Source: Sphingomonadales bacterium
GTDB taxonomy: Bacteria > Pseudomonadota > Alphaproteobacteria > Sphingomonadales > Sphingomonadaceae
Assembly: GCA_025360285.1 (NCBI GenBank)
Contig: JANYCM010000395.1
Coordinates: forward strand, 1 to 5,684
Direction: 5' to 3'
DNA length: 5,684 bases
Positions 1-5,684 of this stretch are shown one piece after another. Every line of letters begins with the position of its first letter. The stretch's first letter is position 1. Both the position numbers and the translations under genes were made by a program. Under the pieces are notes generated by a model. The model was not told the DNA's origin, did no database searches, and saw nothing but the letters and a program-made list of their open reading frames with translations.

Positions 1-140
1 CCTGATTGAATTTGTTTTGTCCCCCAAAATGAAATCGACTTCAGCCGGACGTCTGTCGTCCTGAATCGTCATGGCGGTGCAAGCATGTGCCGTCAGGCCT
101 GTCCTACATCAGCCAAACAGGTTAAAATGCCGGGATCGTC

Positions 141-152
141 GCTCTTTGACAT
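141..152 (+). promoter_or_regulatory. boxA-like antitermination sequence (rRNA-leader type)
   Basis: The plus strand reads GCTCTTTGACAT. This matches the E. coli boxA core GCTCTTTAACA except for one A-to-G change, and it resembles the form I recall from alphaproteobacterial 16S rRNA leaders. BoxA in nascent RNA recruits NusB and NusE and makes RNA polymerase resistant to termination. No rRNA gene follows within the window: 140 bases further on lies the antisense side of yjgR. An AT-rich TAAAAT hexamer at 123-128 could be a -10 element, but there is no good -35 before it. The sequence match is direct; function here is inference, and chance or a leftover rrn leader are alternatives. Confidence 0.35.
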
Positions 153-175
153 TGGTAGATTGATTCCGGCGCATT

Positions 176-197
176 CGCAGCCCCTTCACGGGCTGCG
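176..197. repeat. Inverted repeat, 8-bp perfect stem
   Basis: Arms CGCAGCCC (176-183) and GGGCTGCG (190-197) are perfect complements around a six-base loop. No T tract follows on either strand, so it is not a classical intrinsic terminator. On the minus strand it lies about 95 bases beyond the yjgR stop and could protect the 3' end of the transcript. On the plus strand it lies 24 bases after the boxA-like motif. Confidence 0.5.
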
Positions 198-211
198 CCA
201 CGTTCGCAAAA

Positions 212-242
212 TTCGGCCGAAACAGGAAAATAAGGAAAATAA
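212..242. repeat. Perfect 10-bp palindrome plus tandem 9-mer
   Basis: TTCGGCCGAA (212-221) is a perfect palindrome. Four bases later GGAAAATAA occurs twice in direct tandem (225-233 and 234-242). Both are plain in the sequence. They could form a protein-binding site or be unimportant; no gene start nearby gives them a role. Confidence 0.4.
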
Positions 243-290
243 CCGGTCGAAAAGAACGTCTTAACACGCATTTTAGTAATAATATTACCT

Positions 291-1841
291 TTATTTGAAC
301 AAACCACCCAGAATGCCGCGTAACAGCTTGGGCGCCAATTGCCGTGTGGCGCTGGTCACTGCCGACCGGGCCGCCGATTCGAGCAGCTTTTCGGCAAAGC
401 TTTTCGGCTGGGCCCGGGCCGCCGCCGCATCGATGCGCGCCTGCGCCGCCGCCTGCTTGGCCGCGGCCGCCGCGGCCGTTGCATCGAGCTTGGCCTGCAA
501 CAGCGCGGCCTTTTGCGCAGCGATATCGGCCTCGCTCTGCGCCGCCGCCTGGGCGGCATCAGCGGCGCGGGCGTTCAGCTTTTCCCACGCCGATTCGCGA
601 TCGATGGTGGCAGTATATTTGCCGGCATAGGGGCTTTCGTCCTGCACCGCATCGCGTTCATCGGGCGTGATCGGGCCAACCCGCGACCCTGGCGGCGCGA
701 TCAGCGTGCGTTCCACCGGCGTCGGTGCACCATCGGCCTGCAACAGCGAGACAAGCGCCTCCCCCACCTTCAATTCAGTGATGGCGGTTTCGACATTGAC
801 GCCAGGGTTGGCGCGAAACGTCTGCGCCGCCGATTTGACCGCCGCCTGGTCGCGCGGCGTGAAGGCGCGCAGCGCATGTTGCACGCGGTTGCCCAATTGC
901 CCGGCGATGGTATCGGGCACATCAATGGGGTTCTGGGTGATGAAATAGACGCCGACACCCTTGGAACGGACAAGCCGCACCACCTGCTCCACCTTGTCGA
1001 GCAGCGCCTTGGGCGCCGCGTCGAACAACAGATGCGCTTCATCGAAAAAGAATACGAGTTTGGGCTTATCCGGGTCGCCAATTTCGGGAAGCGTTTGATA
1101 TAATTCGCTCAACATCCACAGCAGGAATGTGGCGTAAAGCTGCGGGCTCTGCATCAATTTGTCGGCAGCGAGGATGTTGACCTGGCCGTGGCCATTTTCG
1201 TCGGTGCGAATGAAATCAGTAATGTCGAGTGCCGGTTCGCCAAAGAAATGCGCCGCGCCCTGGTTTTCGAGCTGCAACAATTCACGCTGGATGGTGCCGA
1301 TCGTTGCCTTGGTGACATTGCCATATTTGGTCGTCAGGTCAGCGGCATTGTCGGCACAGAAACTGAGCATCGCCTGCATGTCCTTCAGGTCAAGCAGCAA
1401 CAGCCCCATGTCATCGGCATAGCGGAAGACGACGTTGAGCACGCCTTCCTGCACATCATTCAGTTGCAGCAGCCGTGCGAGCAGCAACGGCCCCATTTCC
1501 GAAATCGTGGCGCGCACTGGATGGCCCTGTTCGCCAAAGACATCCCAGAACACCACCGGATTGGCGGCATAGCCATAGTCTGCAAGGCCAATCTCGGCAG
1601 CGCGCTTCGCCGTCCAGGCAGCGGCGGCTGATCCGGCCATCGCCATGCCGGCGATATCGCCCTTCACATCCGACAGGAACACCGGCACGCCCTCGCGGCT
1701 GAAACCTTCGGCCAGCGTCTGCAACGTCACCGTCTTGCCGGTCCCGGTAGCGCCGGCGATCAACCCGTGGCGGTTGGCGCGTTTCAGCACCAGCGCTTGC
1801 GGATGCTGTTCGCCTTTTCCGATGAAGATGCTGTCGGCCAT
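291..1841 (-). CDS. yjgR: HerA-like ATPase, DUF853 family (YjgR homologue)
   Basis: This is a 516-residue cytoplasmic P-loop ATPase of the HerA/FtsK-like class, COG0433 (E. coli YjgR). Visible motifs are Walker A GATGTGKT (residues 30-37), Walker B with acidic pair KLVFFFDEAH (261-270), a sensor-like FITQNP (300-305) and an arginine-rich GNRVQHALRAFTPRD (317-331). Long blocks match E. coli YjgR as I recall it, for example GHPVRAT, QGAAHFFGEP and RSKGVGV. Residues about 424-478 form an Ala/Gln/Lys-rich stretch, probably a long helix or coiled coil, before a basic hydrophobic tail ending in LLRGILGGLFK. I chose the ATG at 1841 over an upstream in-frame start at 1889 because AGGGGG lies six bases before it and family homology begins there. 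The family has been proposed to act in DNA handling, but substrate and role are unsettled. No signal peptide or membrane segment. It follows degP on the same strand after 152 bases. Confidence 0.92.
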   Translation of the reverse strand: MADSIFIGKGEQHPQALVLKRANRHGLIAGATGTGKTVTLQTLAEGFSREGVPVFLSDVKGDIAGMAMAGSAAAAWTAKRAAEIGLADYGYAANPVVFWDVFGEQGHPVRATISEMGPLLLARLLQLNDVQEGVLNVVFRYADDMGLLLLDLKDMQAMLSFCADNAADLTTKYGNVTKATIGTIQRELLQLENQGAAHFFGEPALDITDFIRTDENGHGQVNILAADKLMQSPQLYATFLLWMLSELYQTLPEIGDPDKPKLVFFFDEAHLLFDAAPKALLDKVEQVVRLVRSKGVGVYFITQNPIDVPDTIAGQLGNRVQHALRAFTPRDQAAVKSAAQTFRANPGVNVETAITELKVGEALVSLLQADGAPTPVERTLIAPPGSRVGPITPDERDAVQDESPYAGKYTATIDRESAWEKLNARAADAAQAAAQSEADIAAQKAALLQAKLDATAAAAAAKQAAAQARIDAAAARAQPKSFAEKLLESAARSAVTSATRQLAPKLLRGILGGLFK

Positions 1842-1847
1842 GCTGGT

Positions 1848-1853
1848 CCCCCT
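1848..1853 (-). promoter_or_regulatory. Ribosome binding site deciding the yjgR start
   Basis: AGGGGG on the minus strand sits six bases before the ATG at 1841. The alternative in-frame start at 1889 would add sixteen Pro/Arg-rich residues that lie outside the family homology. Confidence 0.65.
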
Positions 1854-1860
1854 GGGGCGG

Positions 1861-1889
1861 GGATAGCGGAGGCGGTGGGGCGGCGGCAA
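1861..1889 (-). promoter_or_regulatory. Candidate promoter for yjgR
   Basis: On the minus strand, TTGCCG (1884-1889) and CTATCC (1861-1866) are separated by exactly 17 bases and resemble the -35 and -10 boxes of alphaproteobacterial housekeeping promoters. Transcription would begin near 1854, just before the Shine-Dalgarno, leaving a leader of only about 14 bases. The match is partial and the surroundings are very GC-rich, so chance is quite possible. If real, yjgR could be transcribed separately from degP. Confidence 0.25.
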
Positions 1890-1924
1890 GGGCGGGTGAT
1901 GGAATGCGGCTGATCGAAATGCCG

Positions 1925-1956
1925 CCCGTCATCCCAGCACAGGCCGGGATGACGGG
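1925..1956. repeat. REP-like dispersed hairpin repeat
   Basis: Arms CCCGTCATCCC (1925-1935) and GGGATGACGGG (1946-1956) are perfect 11-bp complements. Inside, after one A/C mismatch, two more pairs close an ACAG tetraloop. Units built on GTCATCCC...GGGATGAC are familiar as dispersed intergenic repeats in sphingomonads and other proteobacteria, and often appear as spurious VIPAQAG peptides when translated, as here. It lies 37 bases past the degP stop with no T tract, so it more probably stabilises the degP mRNA end or slows transcription into yjgR than terminates cleanly. Only one copy is in the window, so the repeat status rests on recall. Confidence 0.7.
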
Positions 1957-1993
1957 GAACGCGCTTGACCGATTAGCGAAACAGCGCGGCGCG

Positions 1994-3574
1994 CTATTTC
2001 TTGGCGGCGTCAGTCAGAAGCTTGATCCCGATAAACCGCGCCGGATTGGTCCCGCGCTGCACCAGCATCAGCACCGTATCGCGACCGGCCTTGCGCGCTG
2101 CTTCCACTGCCGCTGCCGCTTCGGCCGTCGTCGTTGTCGGCTTCTGGTTGATCTGCAGGATGATATCACCGCGTTGCAGGCCTTCGGTCGCGGCATCGCT
2201 CGCCGGGTTGATGCCAGCGATGACGACGCCGCGGACTGTATCGGGCAGCTTCAACTGCTGGCGCAGCGCTGCGGTCAGCGGTTGCAGGGTGATGCCCAGG
2301 CTGGCACGGGCGGCTTCGGCGCCGGGCGTTGGCTTGCCGTCGACGGTTTCCTCCGGATCAGGGACATTACCGGCGCGGGCCTGGACGATGGCTTCGGACG
2401 GCCGTTGCGCCACTGTGGCAGTCACGGTGCGGCGCTGGCCATCGCGGATCAGTTCGATGGGCACAGTGGCGCCGATCGGCGTATTGGCGACGACAAACGA
2501 CAGGGTGTTGTCATAGGTCACGTCCGACCCGTTGATCTTGACGATGACATCGCCCTGCTTGATCCCGGCGCGGCCGGCGGGACCGGCGGGTTCCACCGAG
2601 GCGACGATTTCACCCTTGTCCTTGGGCAGGCCGAGCCCAGCGGCAATATCGGTGGTCAGCGGCTGGATGCCGACGCCAAGGTAGCCGCGTTTGACGGTGC
2701 CGGTGGCGCGCAATTGTTCGACAACCGGGCGCGCGAGTTCCGACGGGATGGCAAAGCCGAGGCCGACATTGCCGCCCGTTGGCGAGAAGATTGCGGTGTT
2801 GATGCCGATGACATTGCCATCAAGATCGAACAGTGGCCCCCCGGAATTGCCCTGGTTGATGCTGGCGTCGGTCTGGATGTAACGGTCATACTGGCCCGAA
2901 CCGATGTTGCGGTGCAGGGCCGAGACGATGCCGGCTGTGACGGTGCCACCCAGGCCAAAGGGGTTGCCAATGGCGATTGCCCAGTCACCGACACGCGCCG
3001 CCTTGCTGTCACCGAAATTGACGTAAGGAAGCCCGGTGGCATCGATCTTGAGCAGCGCCAGATCGGTCAGCGTGTCGCGGCCGATGACCTTGGCCTTGAA
3101 CTCGCGACGATCGGACAAGATAACGGTGATGGTTTCCACCGGCGCGGTGCGGCCTTCGCCGGCCGAAATGACATGGTTGTTGGTGACGATATAGCCATCG
3201 GGGGAAATGACAAAGCCCGACCCCAGCGAGGTGGCTTCACGCGTCACCGGTTCACCCTGATCGCCCTGTTGTTCCTGAAACCGTCGGAACAGGTCTTCCA
3301 ACGGGCTGCCCGGCGGCAGGCCGCGCAGCTTGCCGACTTCGACCTTTTGCGTCGTCGAGACGTTGACGACGGCGGGGGCGAGGCGGGCAGTGAGATCGGC
3401 AAAGCTGCGCGGCGCGCCGCCCGGCGGCATGATTGCATTGGCCGGCGGCGCAGCGTTCTGCGGTGGCTGGGCCTGAGCAACGGGCGCCGGGCTTTGCGCG
3501 CCGGCAGGCATGAAGATGGCGGCGGCACCGCCGAGGATCAGGGCGGCGGGGATCAGGCTGCGGGCGATACGCAC
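1994..3574 (-). CDS. degP: DegP/DegQ-type periplasmic serine endoprotease (Do family)
   Basis: This 526-residue HtrA-family protease and chaperone degrades misfolded proteins in the periplasm. Residues 1-26 are a Sec signal peptide (MRIAR, hydrophobic core, AGA before Q27). A Pro/Ala/Gln-rich linker follows to about 55. The trypsin-like domain spans about 60-275, with catalytic His134 in TNNHV, Asp171 in LTDLALL and Ser244 in QGNSGGP. The LA loop carries PLEDLFRRF (91-99). PDZ1 covers about 280-390 with binding loop RGYLGVGI (296-303); PDZ2 covers about 425-520. The two are joined by a 33-residue charged linker. The catalytic set is complete. There are no cysteines, unlike E. coli DegP with its LA-loop disulphide, so it is DegQ-like in that respect. 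The start is GTG: an in-frame TGA lies five codons upstream, and the next ATG (codon 22) would destroy the signal peptide. hflK-hflC-degP is a familiar alphaproteobacterial order. Naming between degP, degQ and htrA is uncertain; the family is not. Confidence 0.95.
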   Translation of the reverse strand: MRIARSLIPAALILGGAAAIFMPAGAQSPAPVAQAQPPQNAAPPANAIMPPGGAPRSFADLTARLAPAVVNVSTTQKVEVGKLRGLPPGSPLEDLFRRFQEQQGDQGEPVTREATSLGSGFVISPDGYIVTNNHVISAGEGRTAPVETITVILSDRREFKAKVIGRDTLTDLALLKIDATGLPYVNFGDSKAARVGDWAIAIGNPFGLGGTVTAGIVSALHRNIGSGQYDRYIQTDASINQGNSGGPLFDLDGNVIGINTAIFSPTGGNVGLGFAIPSELARPVVEQLRATGTVKRGYLGVGIQPLTTDIAAGLGLPKDKGEIVASVEPAGPAGRAGIKQGDVIVKINGSDVTYDNTLSFVVANTPIGATVPIELIRDGQRRTVTATVAQRPSEAIVQARAGNVPDPEETVDGKPTPGAEAARASLGITLQPLTAALRQQLKLPDTVRGVVIAGINPASDAATEGLQRGDIILQINQKPTTTTAEAAAAVEAARKAGRDTVLMLVQRGTNPARFIGIKLLTDAAKK

Positions 3575-3585
3575 GGGTTCAGGAA

Positions 3586-3590
3586 CCTTT
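3586..3590 (-). promoter_or_regulatory. Probable ribosome binding site for degP
   Basis: AAAGG on the minus strand lies eleven bases before the GTG at 3574, longer than the usual five to nine. Together with the GTG start this suggests modest translation. Its last A is also part of the in-frame TGA (3590-3592) that bars any start further upstream. Confidence 0.5.
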
Positions 3591-3631
3591 CAAGGCGAAG
3601 ACATGATGAGGCACGGCAGGCTGGTGGGGGC

Positions 3632-3653
3632 GCGGCGGCATCATCGCCGCCGC
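3632..3653. repeat. GC-rich hairpin in the hflC-degP gap
   Basis: Arms GCGGCGGC (3632-3639) and GCCGCCGC (3646-3653) pair perfectly over a six-base ATCATC loop. On the minus strand it falls in the degP leader, 57 bases before the GTG and 94 bases after the hflC stop, and is followed by C-rich sequence without a T run. It could reduce read-through from hflKC, shield the hflC 3' end, or mark a processing site. On the plus strand a TTT follows, but no gene there needs a terminator. I find no convincing promoter in this 160-base gap. Confidence 0.5.
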
Positions 3654-3734
3654 TTTGCCCGGCCCGACTCTAACCCGCGATGAACGAAAATACGCCAAAG
3701 CGTGGCTTTTCATCGATCATCGCCGGCAGGCAGA

Positions 3735-4580
3735 TCAGCGGTTGGTGCGCCGGCCTTCGAATTCACGCAGGAATTCATTGTTGGGCGACAAGACGATGGT
3801 TGAACTATTATCGCTGAAAGTGGTGCGATAGGCCTGCATGGCGCGGTAAAAGGCGTAGAATTCCGGGTCCTTGCCGAAACTGGCGGCATAGGTGTTGGCG
3901 GCTTCGGCGTCGGCCTGGGCGCGGACCAGTTGCGCCTGTTTCAGGCCCTGGGCGCGGATTGTAGCAGCTTCCTGGCTACGCGCCGAGCGCATGCGCAGAT
4001 AGGCCGATTCGAGCGGCGCGCCGGTGGGCAGATCGGCACGCTTGATCCGGACATCGAGGATTTCGGCGCCATATTGCCGCGCCTGGCGGTTCACAGTGCC
4101 CTGGATATCATCCATCAGCGCCGTGCGTTCCGGGCTGAGCAGCGCCGCGAACGGTTGCTTGCCAAGTTCGTTGCGCATCTTGGAACCCAGGATGCGCTTC
4201 AACGCATCGGTGGCGTTCTGTTCTGTGCCGACGGTCTGCACCATGCGCAGCGGATCGGTAATGCGGAAGCGCGCAAAGGCATCGACGACCAGCCGCAACT
4301 GGTCGGTGGACAGCACCGTCTGTTCTTCCATGTCGAGATCAAGCACGCGCTTGTCGACGAAGATGACATTTTCGATGAAGGGCACCTTGACCACCAGCCC
4401 GGCGCCCGACGTTCCGAACGCCGCCTTGGGGTTATAGGCGTTGACGATGCGTTCGGGCTTGCCGAGCCGCAGCACCACGGCCTGCTTGTTTTCGGGCACG
4501 GTGTAGAATGTGTCCATGGCGACGACGATCAGCACAAAGGCGACGACCGCCCAGAGGATCGGATTGCGGGTGATGCCCAT
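3735..4580 (-). CDS. hflC: HflC, SPFH-domain modulator of FtsH
   Basis: This 281-residue inner-membrane protein pairs with HflK in the cage that encloses FtsH hexamers and limits their access to membrane substrates. A single N-terminal membrane helix spans about residues 8-24 (ILWAVVAFVLIVVAMDT). The SPFH/band-7 domain runs about 25-190, including ENKQAVVLRLGKPER (30-44) and VKVPFIENV (64-72). A helical stalk covers about 190-235, followed by the family signature KDPEFYAFYRAM (237-248) and a C-terminal strand TIVLSPNNEF (261-270). By topology most of the protein is periplasmic. It is shorter than E. coli HflC (334 residues), partly because the helical stalk between RMR (196-198) and DAEAA lacks 22 residues. 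The ATG at 4580 is nine bases after the hflK stop with AAGG correctly spaced, implying co-transcription and probable translational coupling. Confidence 0.95.
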   Translation of the reverse strand: MGITRNPILWAVVAFVLIVVAMDTFYTVPENKQAVVLRLGKPERIVNAYNPKAAFGTSGAGLVVKVPFIENVIFVDKRVLDLDMEEQTVLSTDQLRLVVDAFARFRITDPLRMVQTVGTEQNATDALKRILGSKMRNELGKQPFAALLSPERTALMDDIQGTVNRQARQYGAEILDVRIKRADLPTGAPLESAYLRMRSARSQEAATIRAQGLKQAQLVRAQADAEAANTYAASFGKDPEFYAFYRAMQAYRTTFSDNSSTIVLSPNNEFLREFEGRRTNR

Positions 4581-4587
4581 CGGTCGG

Positions 4588-4591
4588 CCTT
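4588..4591 (-). promoter_or_regulatory. hflC ribosome binding site overlapping the hflK stop
   Basis: The minus strand reads TAAGGCCGACCG before the hflC ATG. AAGG shares two bases with the TAA stop of hflK and is seven bases from the start codon, so terminating ribosomes cover the site. This favours translational coupling and near-equal HflK and HflC synthesis, as expected for a complex with alternating subunits. Confidence 0.6.
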
Positions 4592-5684
4592 ATTGCCCGG
4601 ACTTGCCGGAAGCGTTGCTGGAGGCTGCGGCGGCGGCGCTGGGGGTGGCTGCGGCACCGCGCTTGCGGATTTCAGGCAGTGGCAGATAAGTCTGCACATT
4701 GCCGGGTTCGATCACCGTCTTGTCGACCTTGGATAGCACGCTTTCCATGGTTTCCAGATACATGCGCTTGCGCGTCACCTCCGGCGCCAGCTTGTATTGG
4801 GCATAGACCGCATCAAATGCAGCCGCAGCACCCTGGGCGCTGGCCAGCAATTGCTGCGAATAGGACCTTGACTGATTGAGATATTGCTGAGCGTCCTGTT
4901 GGGCGGCCGAGACATCCTTGAAGGCATCATCGACGGCGGCGGGTGGATCGGCCTGTTTGATATCGACGCCGCGTACTTCAATGCCGGCACGATAGCTGTC
5001 GAGCAGTTCCTGCATGCGTTCACGCACCTGTTCGGCGATCTGCGCGCGCTGCGGCCCGATGGCGTTGTTGAGCGTCGCCTTGGAAATTTCGGCACGCATG
5101 GCCGATTCGCCGACTTCGCGCACCGTCTGTTCGGGTTCGGCGAGTTCAAACAGGTAAAGTTCCGGGTTGCGGATTTTCCAGCGCACCGCATAGGCCAAAT
5201 TGATGATGTTCTGGTCGCCTGTCAGCATCAGATTTTCAGCGGCACCCTCGGTGGCGCCGATATCGACCGAATTAATCTGTTCGACCTTGCGCAGAATCAC
5301 GTCATCGATCGGATAGGGCAGCTTGAAATGCAGGCCGGGATCCGTGGTTTCGACAAAACGGCCAAAGCGCAGAACGACGCCGCGCTCTTGGGCATCGACG
5401 CGGTAGAAACTGGTCAGCACGATCCAGGCGGCAAAGATGGCACCCGCCGACCACAACCAGATGTTGCCGGACATCGGGCCAATGCCGCCACCGCCATCGC
5501 TGCCACCGCCGAAGGTCGTGCGCAGTCGCTCCTGGCCGCGGCGCACCAGATCGTCAAAATCACGGGCGCCGACCGGGCGCGGGCCCTGTGCCTTGCGCGG
5601 CGGGCCGTCGCCCCAGGGGTTGCGCGGGCCAGGTGCACCCTTTCCGGCGTCGCCCTTTGGCGGTTCGCCGGGGCCACGATCCGG
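4590..5684 (-). CDS. hflK: HflK, SPFH-domain modulator of FtsH (N-terminus cut by window edge)
   Basis: Partner of HflC in the FtsH-associated membrane cage. The frame is open to the right edge, giving 364 visible residues (numbered here from the edge codon) with no ATG in the first 70, so the true start lies outside. Calling the GTG at 5546 the start would remove family-typical sequence. Residues 1-73 are a cytosolic Gly/Pro-rich tail with the NPWG motif (22-25) and DDLVRRGQERLR (44-55). The membrane helix is about 74-93, and the SPFH domain about 96-246 with AQERGVVLRFGRF (98-110) and DPGLHFKLPYPID (115-127). A helical stalk spans about 247-298, then the signature YKLAPEVTRKRMYLETM (297-313). 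The C-terminal tail (from about 342) is Ala/Ser-rich and low in complexity. The stalk lacks 22 residues relative to E. coli HflK, matching HflC. Stop TAA at 4590-4592. Confidence 0.95.
   Translation of the reverse strand, partial: PDRGPGEPPKGDAGKGAPGPRNPWGDGPPRKAQGPRPVGARDFDDLVRRGQERLRTTFGGGSDGGGGIGPMSGNIWLWSAGAIFAAWIVLTSFYRVDAQERGVVLRFGRFVETTDPGLHFKLPYPIDDVILRKVEQINSVDIGATEGAAENLMLTGDQNIINLAYAVRWKIRNPELYLFELAEPEQTVREVGESAMRAEISKATLNNAIGPQRAQIAEQVRERMQELLDSYRAGIEVRGVDIKQADPPAAVDDAFKDVSAAQQDAQQYLNQSRSYSQQLLASAQGAAAAFDAVYAQYKLAPEVTRKRMYLETMESVLSKVDKTVIEPGNVQTYLPLPEIRKRGAAATPSAAAAASSNASGKSGQ

Larger units (their letters stand above)
1..290. other. Gene-free intergenic region downstream of yjgR
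   Basis: This stretch follows the 3' end of yjgR and is visibly richer in A and T than the rest of the window. I see no open frame with a good ribosome binding site, GC-biased third codon positions or recognisable protein content. The longest candidates are a 45-codon plus frame from the ATG at 127 and a 61-codon minus frame from a GTG at 307; both look like chance. It does hold small signals listed separately: a boxA-like sequence, an 8-bp hairpin, a 10-bp palindrome and a tandem 9-mer. A further weak hairpin is at 41-64 (GGACG/CGTCC arms extended by TCA/TGA across a bulge). No strong intrinsic terminator for yjgR is visible on the minus strand. Confidence 0.7.

Noticed and set aside
127..264. 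45-codon plus frame with an ATG at 127
   Set aside because: No clear ribosome binding site before the ATG, and the frame runs through the boxA-like and hairpin sequences; probably chance.
122..307. 61-codon minus frame starting with GTG and overlapping the yjgR stop
   Set aside because: No Shine-Dalgarno, third codon positions unlike the neighbouring genes, and no recognisable motif; it spans the palindromes and repeats of the intergenic gap.
459..477. 19-base inverted repeat, 9-bp arms GGCCGCGGC/GCCGCGGCC
   Set aside because: It falls within alanine codons of yjgR, where alternating GCG and GCC codons create such symmetry by themselves.
339..1103. 254-codon plus-strand open frame opposite yjgR
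   Set aside because: Arg-rich antisense shadow of the conserved ATPase, with no ribosome binding site or family features.
1904..3673. 589-codon plus-strand open frame opposite degP
   Set aside because: It lies antisense to a full-length protease with intact catalytic motifs. Its translation is low-complexity Gly/Asp/Arg-rich and begins inside the REP-like repeat. Long antisense frames are expected in GC-rich genes.
3694..3710. Possible terminator GCCA/TGGC with a TTTT run after hflC
   Set aside because: The stem is only four base pairs and the T run follows on the plus strand, where there is no gene; too weak to call.
5414..5677. 87-codon minus frame overlapping the hflK 5' part
   Set aside because: It is a shifted frame of hflK itself; the in-frame reading continues with the NPWG motif to the window edge.

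Overview
The window is high-GC proteobacterial DNA. Protein features and gene order point to an alphaproteobacterium, most likely a sphingomonad: the short-coiled-coil forms of HflK and HflC, the cysteine-free DegP/DegQ-type protease, and the hflK-hflC-degP order. This taxonomic call rests on recalled family features, not on a database search.

Every gene I can support lies on the minus strand, so transcription runs from right to left. From the right edge: hflK (4590 to beyond 5684, its start outside the window), hflC (3735-4580, nine bases after hflK and with a Shine-Dalgarno overlapping the hflK stop), a 160-base gap with a GC-rich hairpin, degP (1994-3574, GTG start, signal peptide), a 152-base gap with a REP-like hairpin, and yjgR (291-1841, HerA-like ATPase of the DUF853 family). 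Positions 1-290 are more AT-rich and hold no convincing gene. They contain a plus-strand boxA-like sequence of the rRNA-leader type, an 8-bp hairpin, a 10-bp palindrome and a tandem 9-mer.

The first three products form an envelope protein-quality-control module. HflK and HflC build the periplasmic SPFH cage around the membrane protease FtsH, and DegP degrades or chaperones misfolded periplasmic proteins. YjgR is a cytoplasmic P-loop ATPase of unresolved role; its link to the others is positional only.

I found no previously undescribed system. The most interesting signal is that HflK and HflC each lack 22 residues of the coiled-coil stalk compared with the E. coli proteins as I recall them. 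This suggests a coordinated shortening of the HflKC cage wall. The long plus-strand open frames opposite these genes are antisense shadows.
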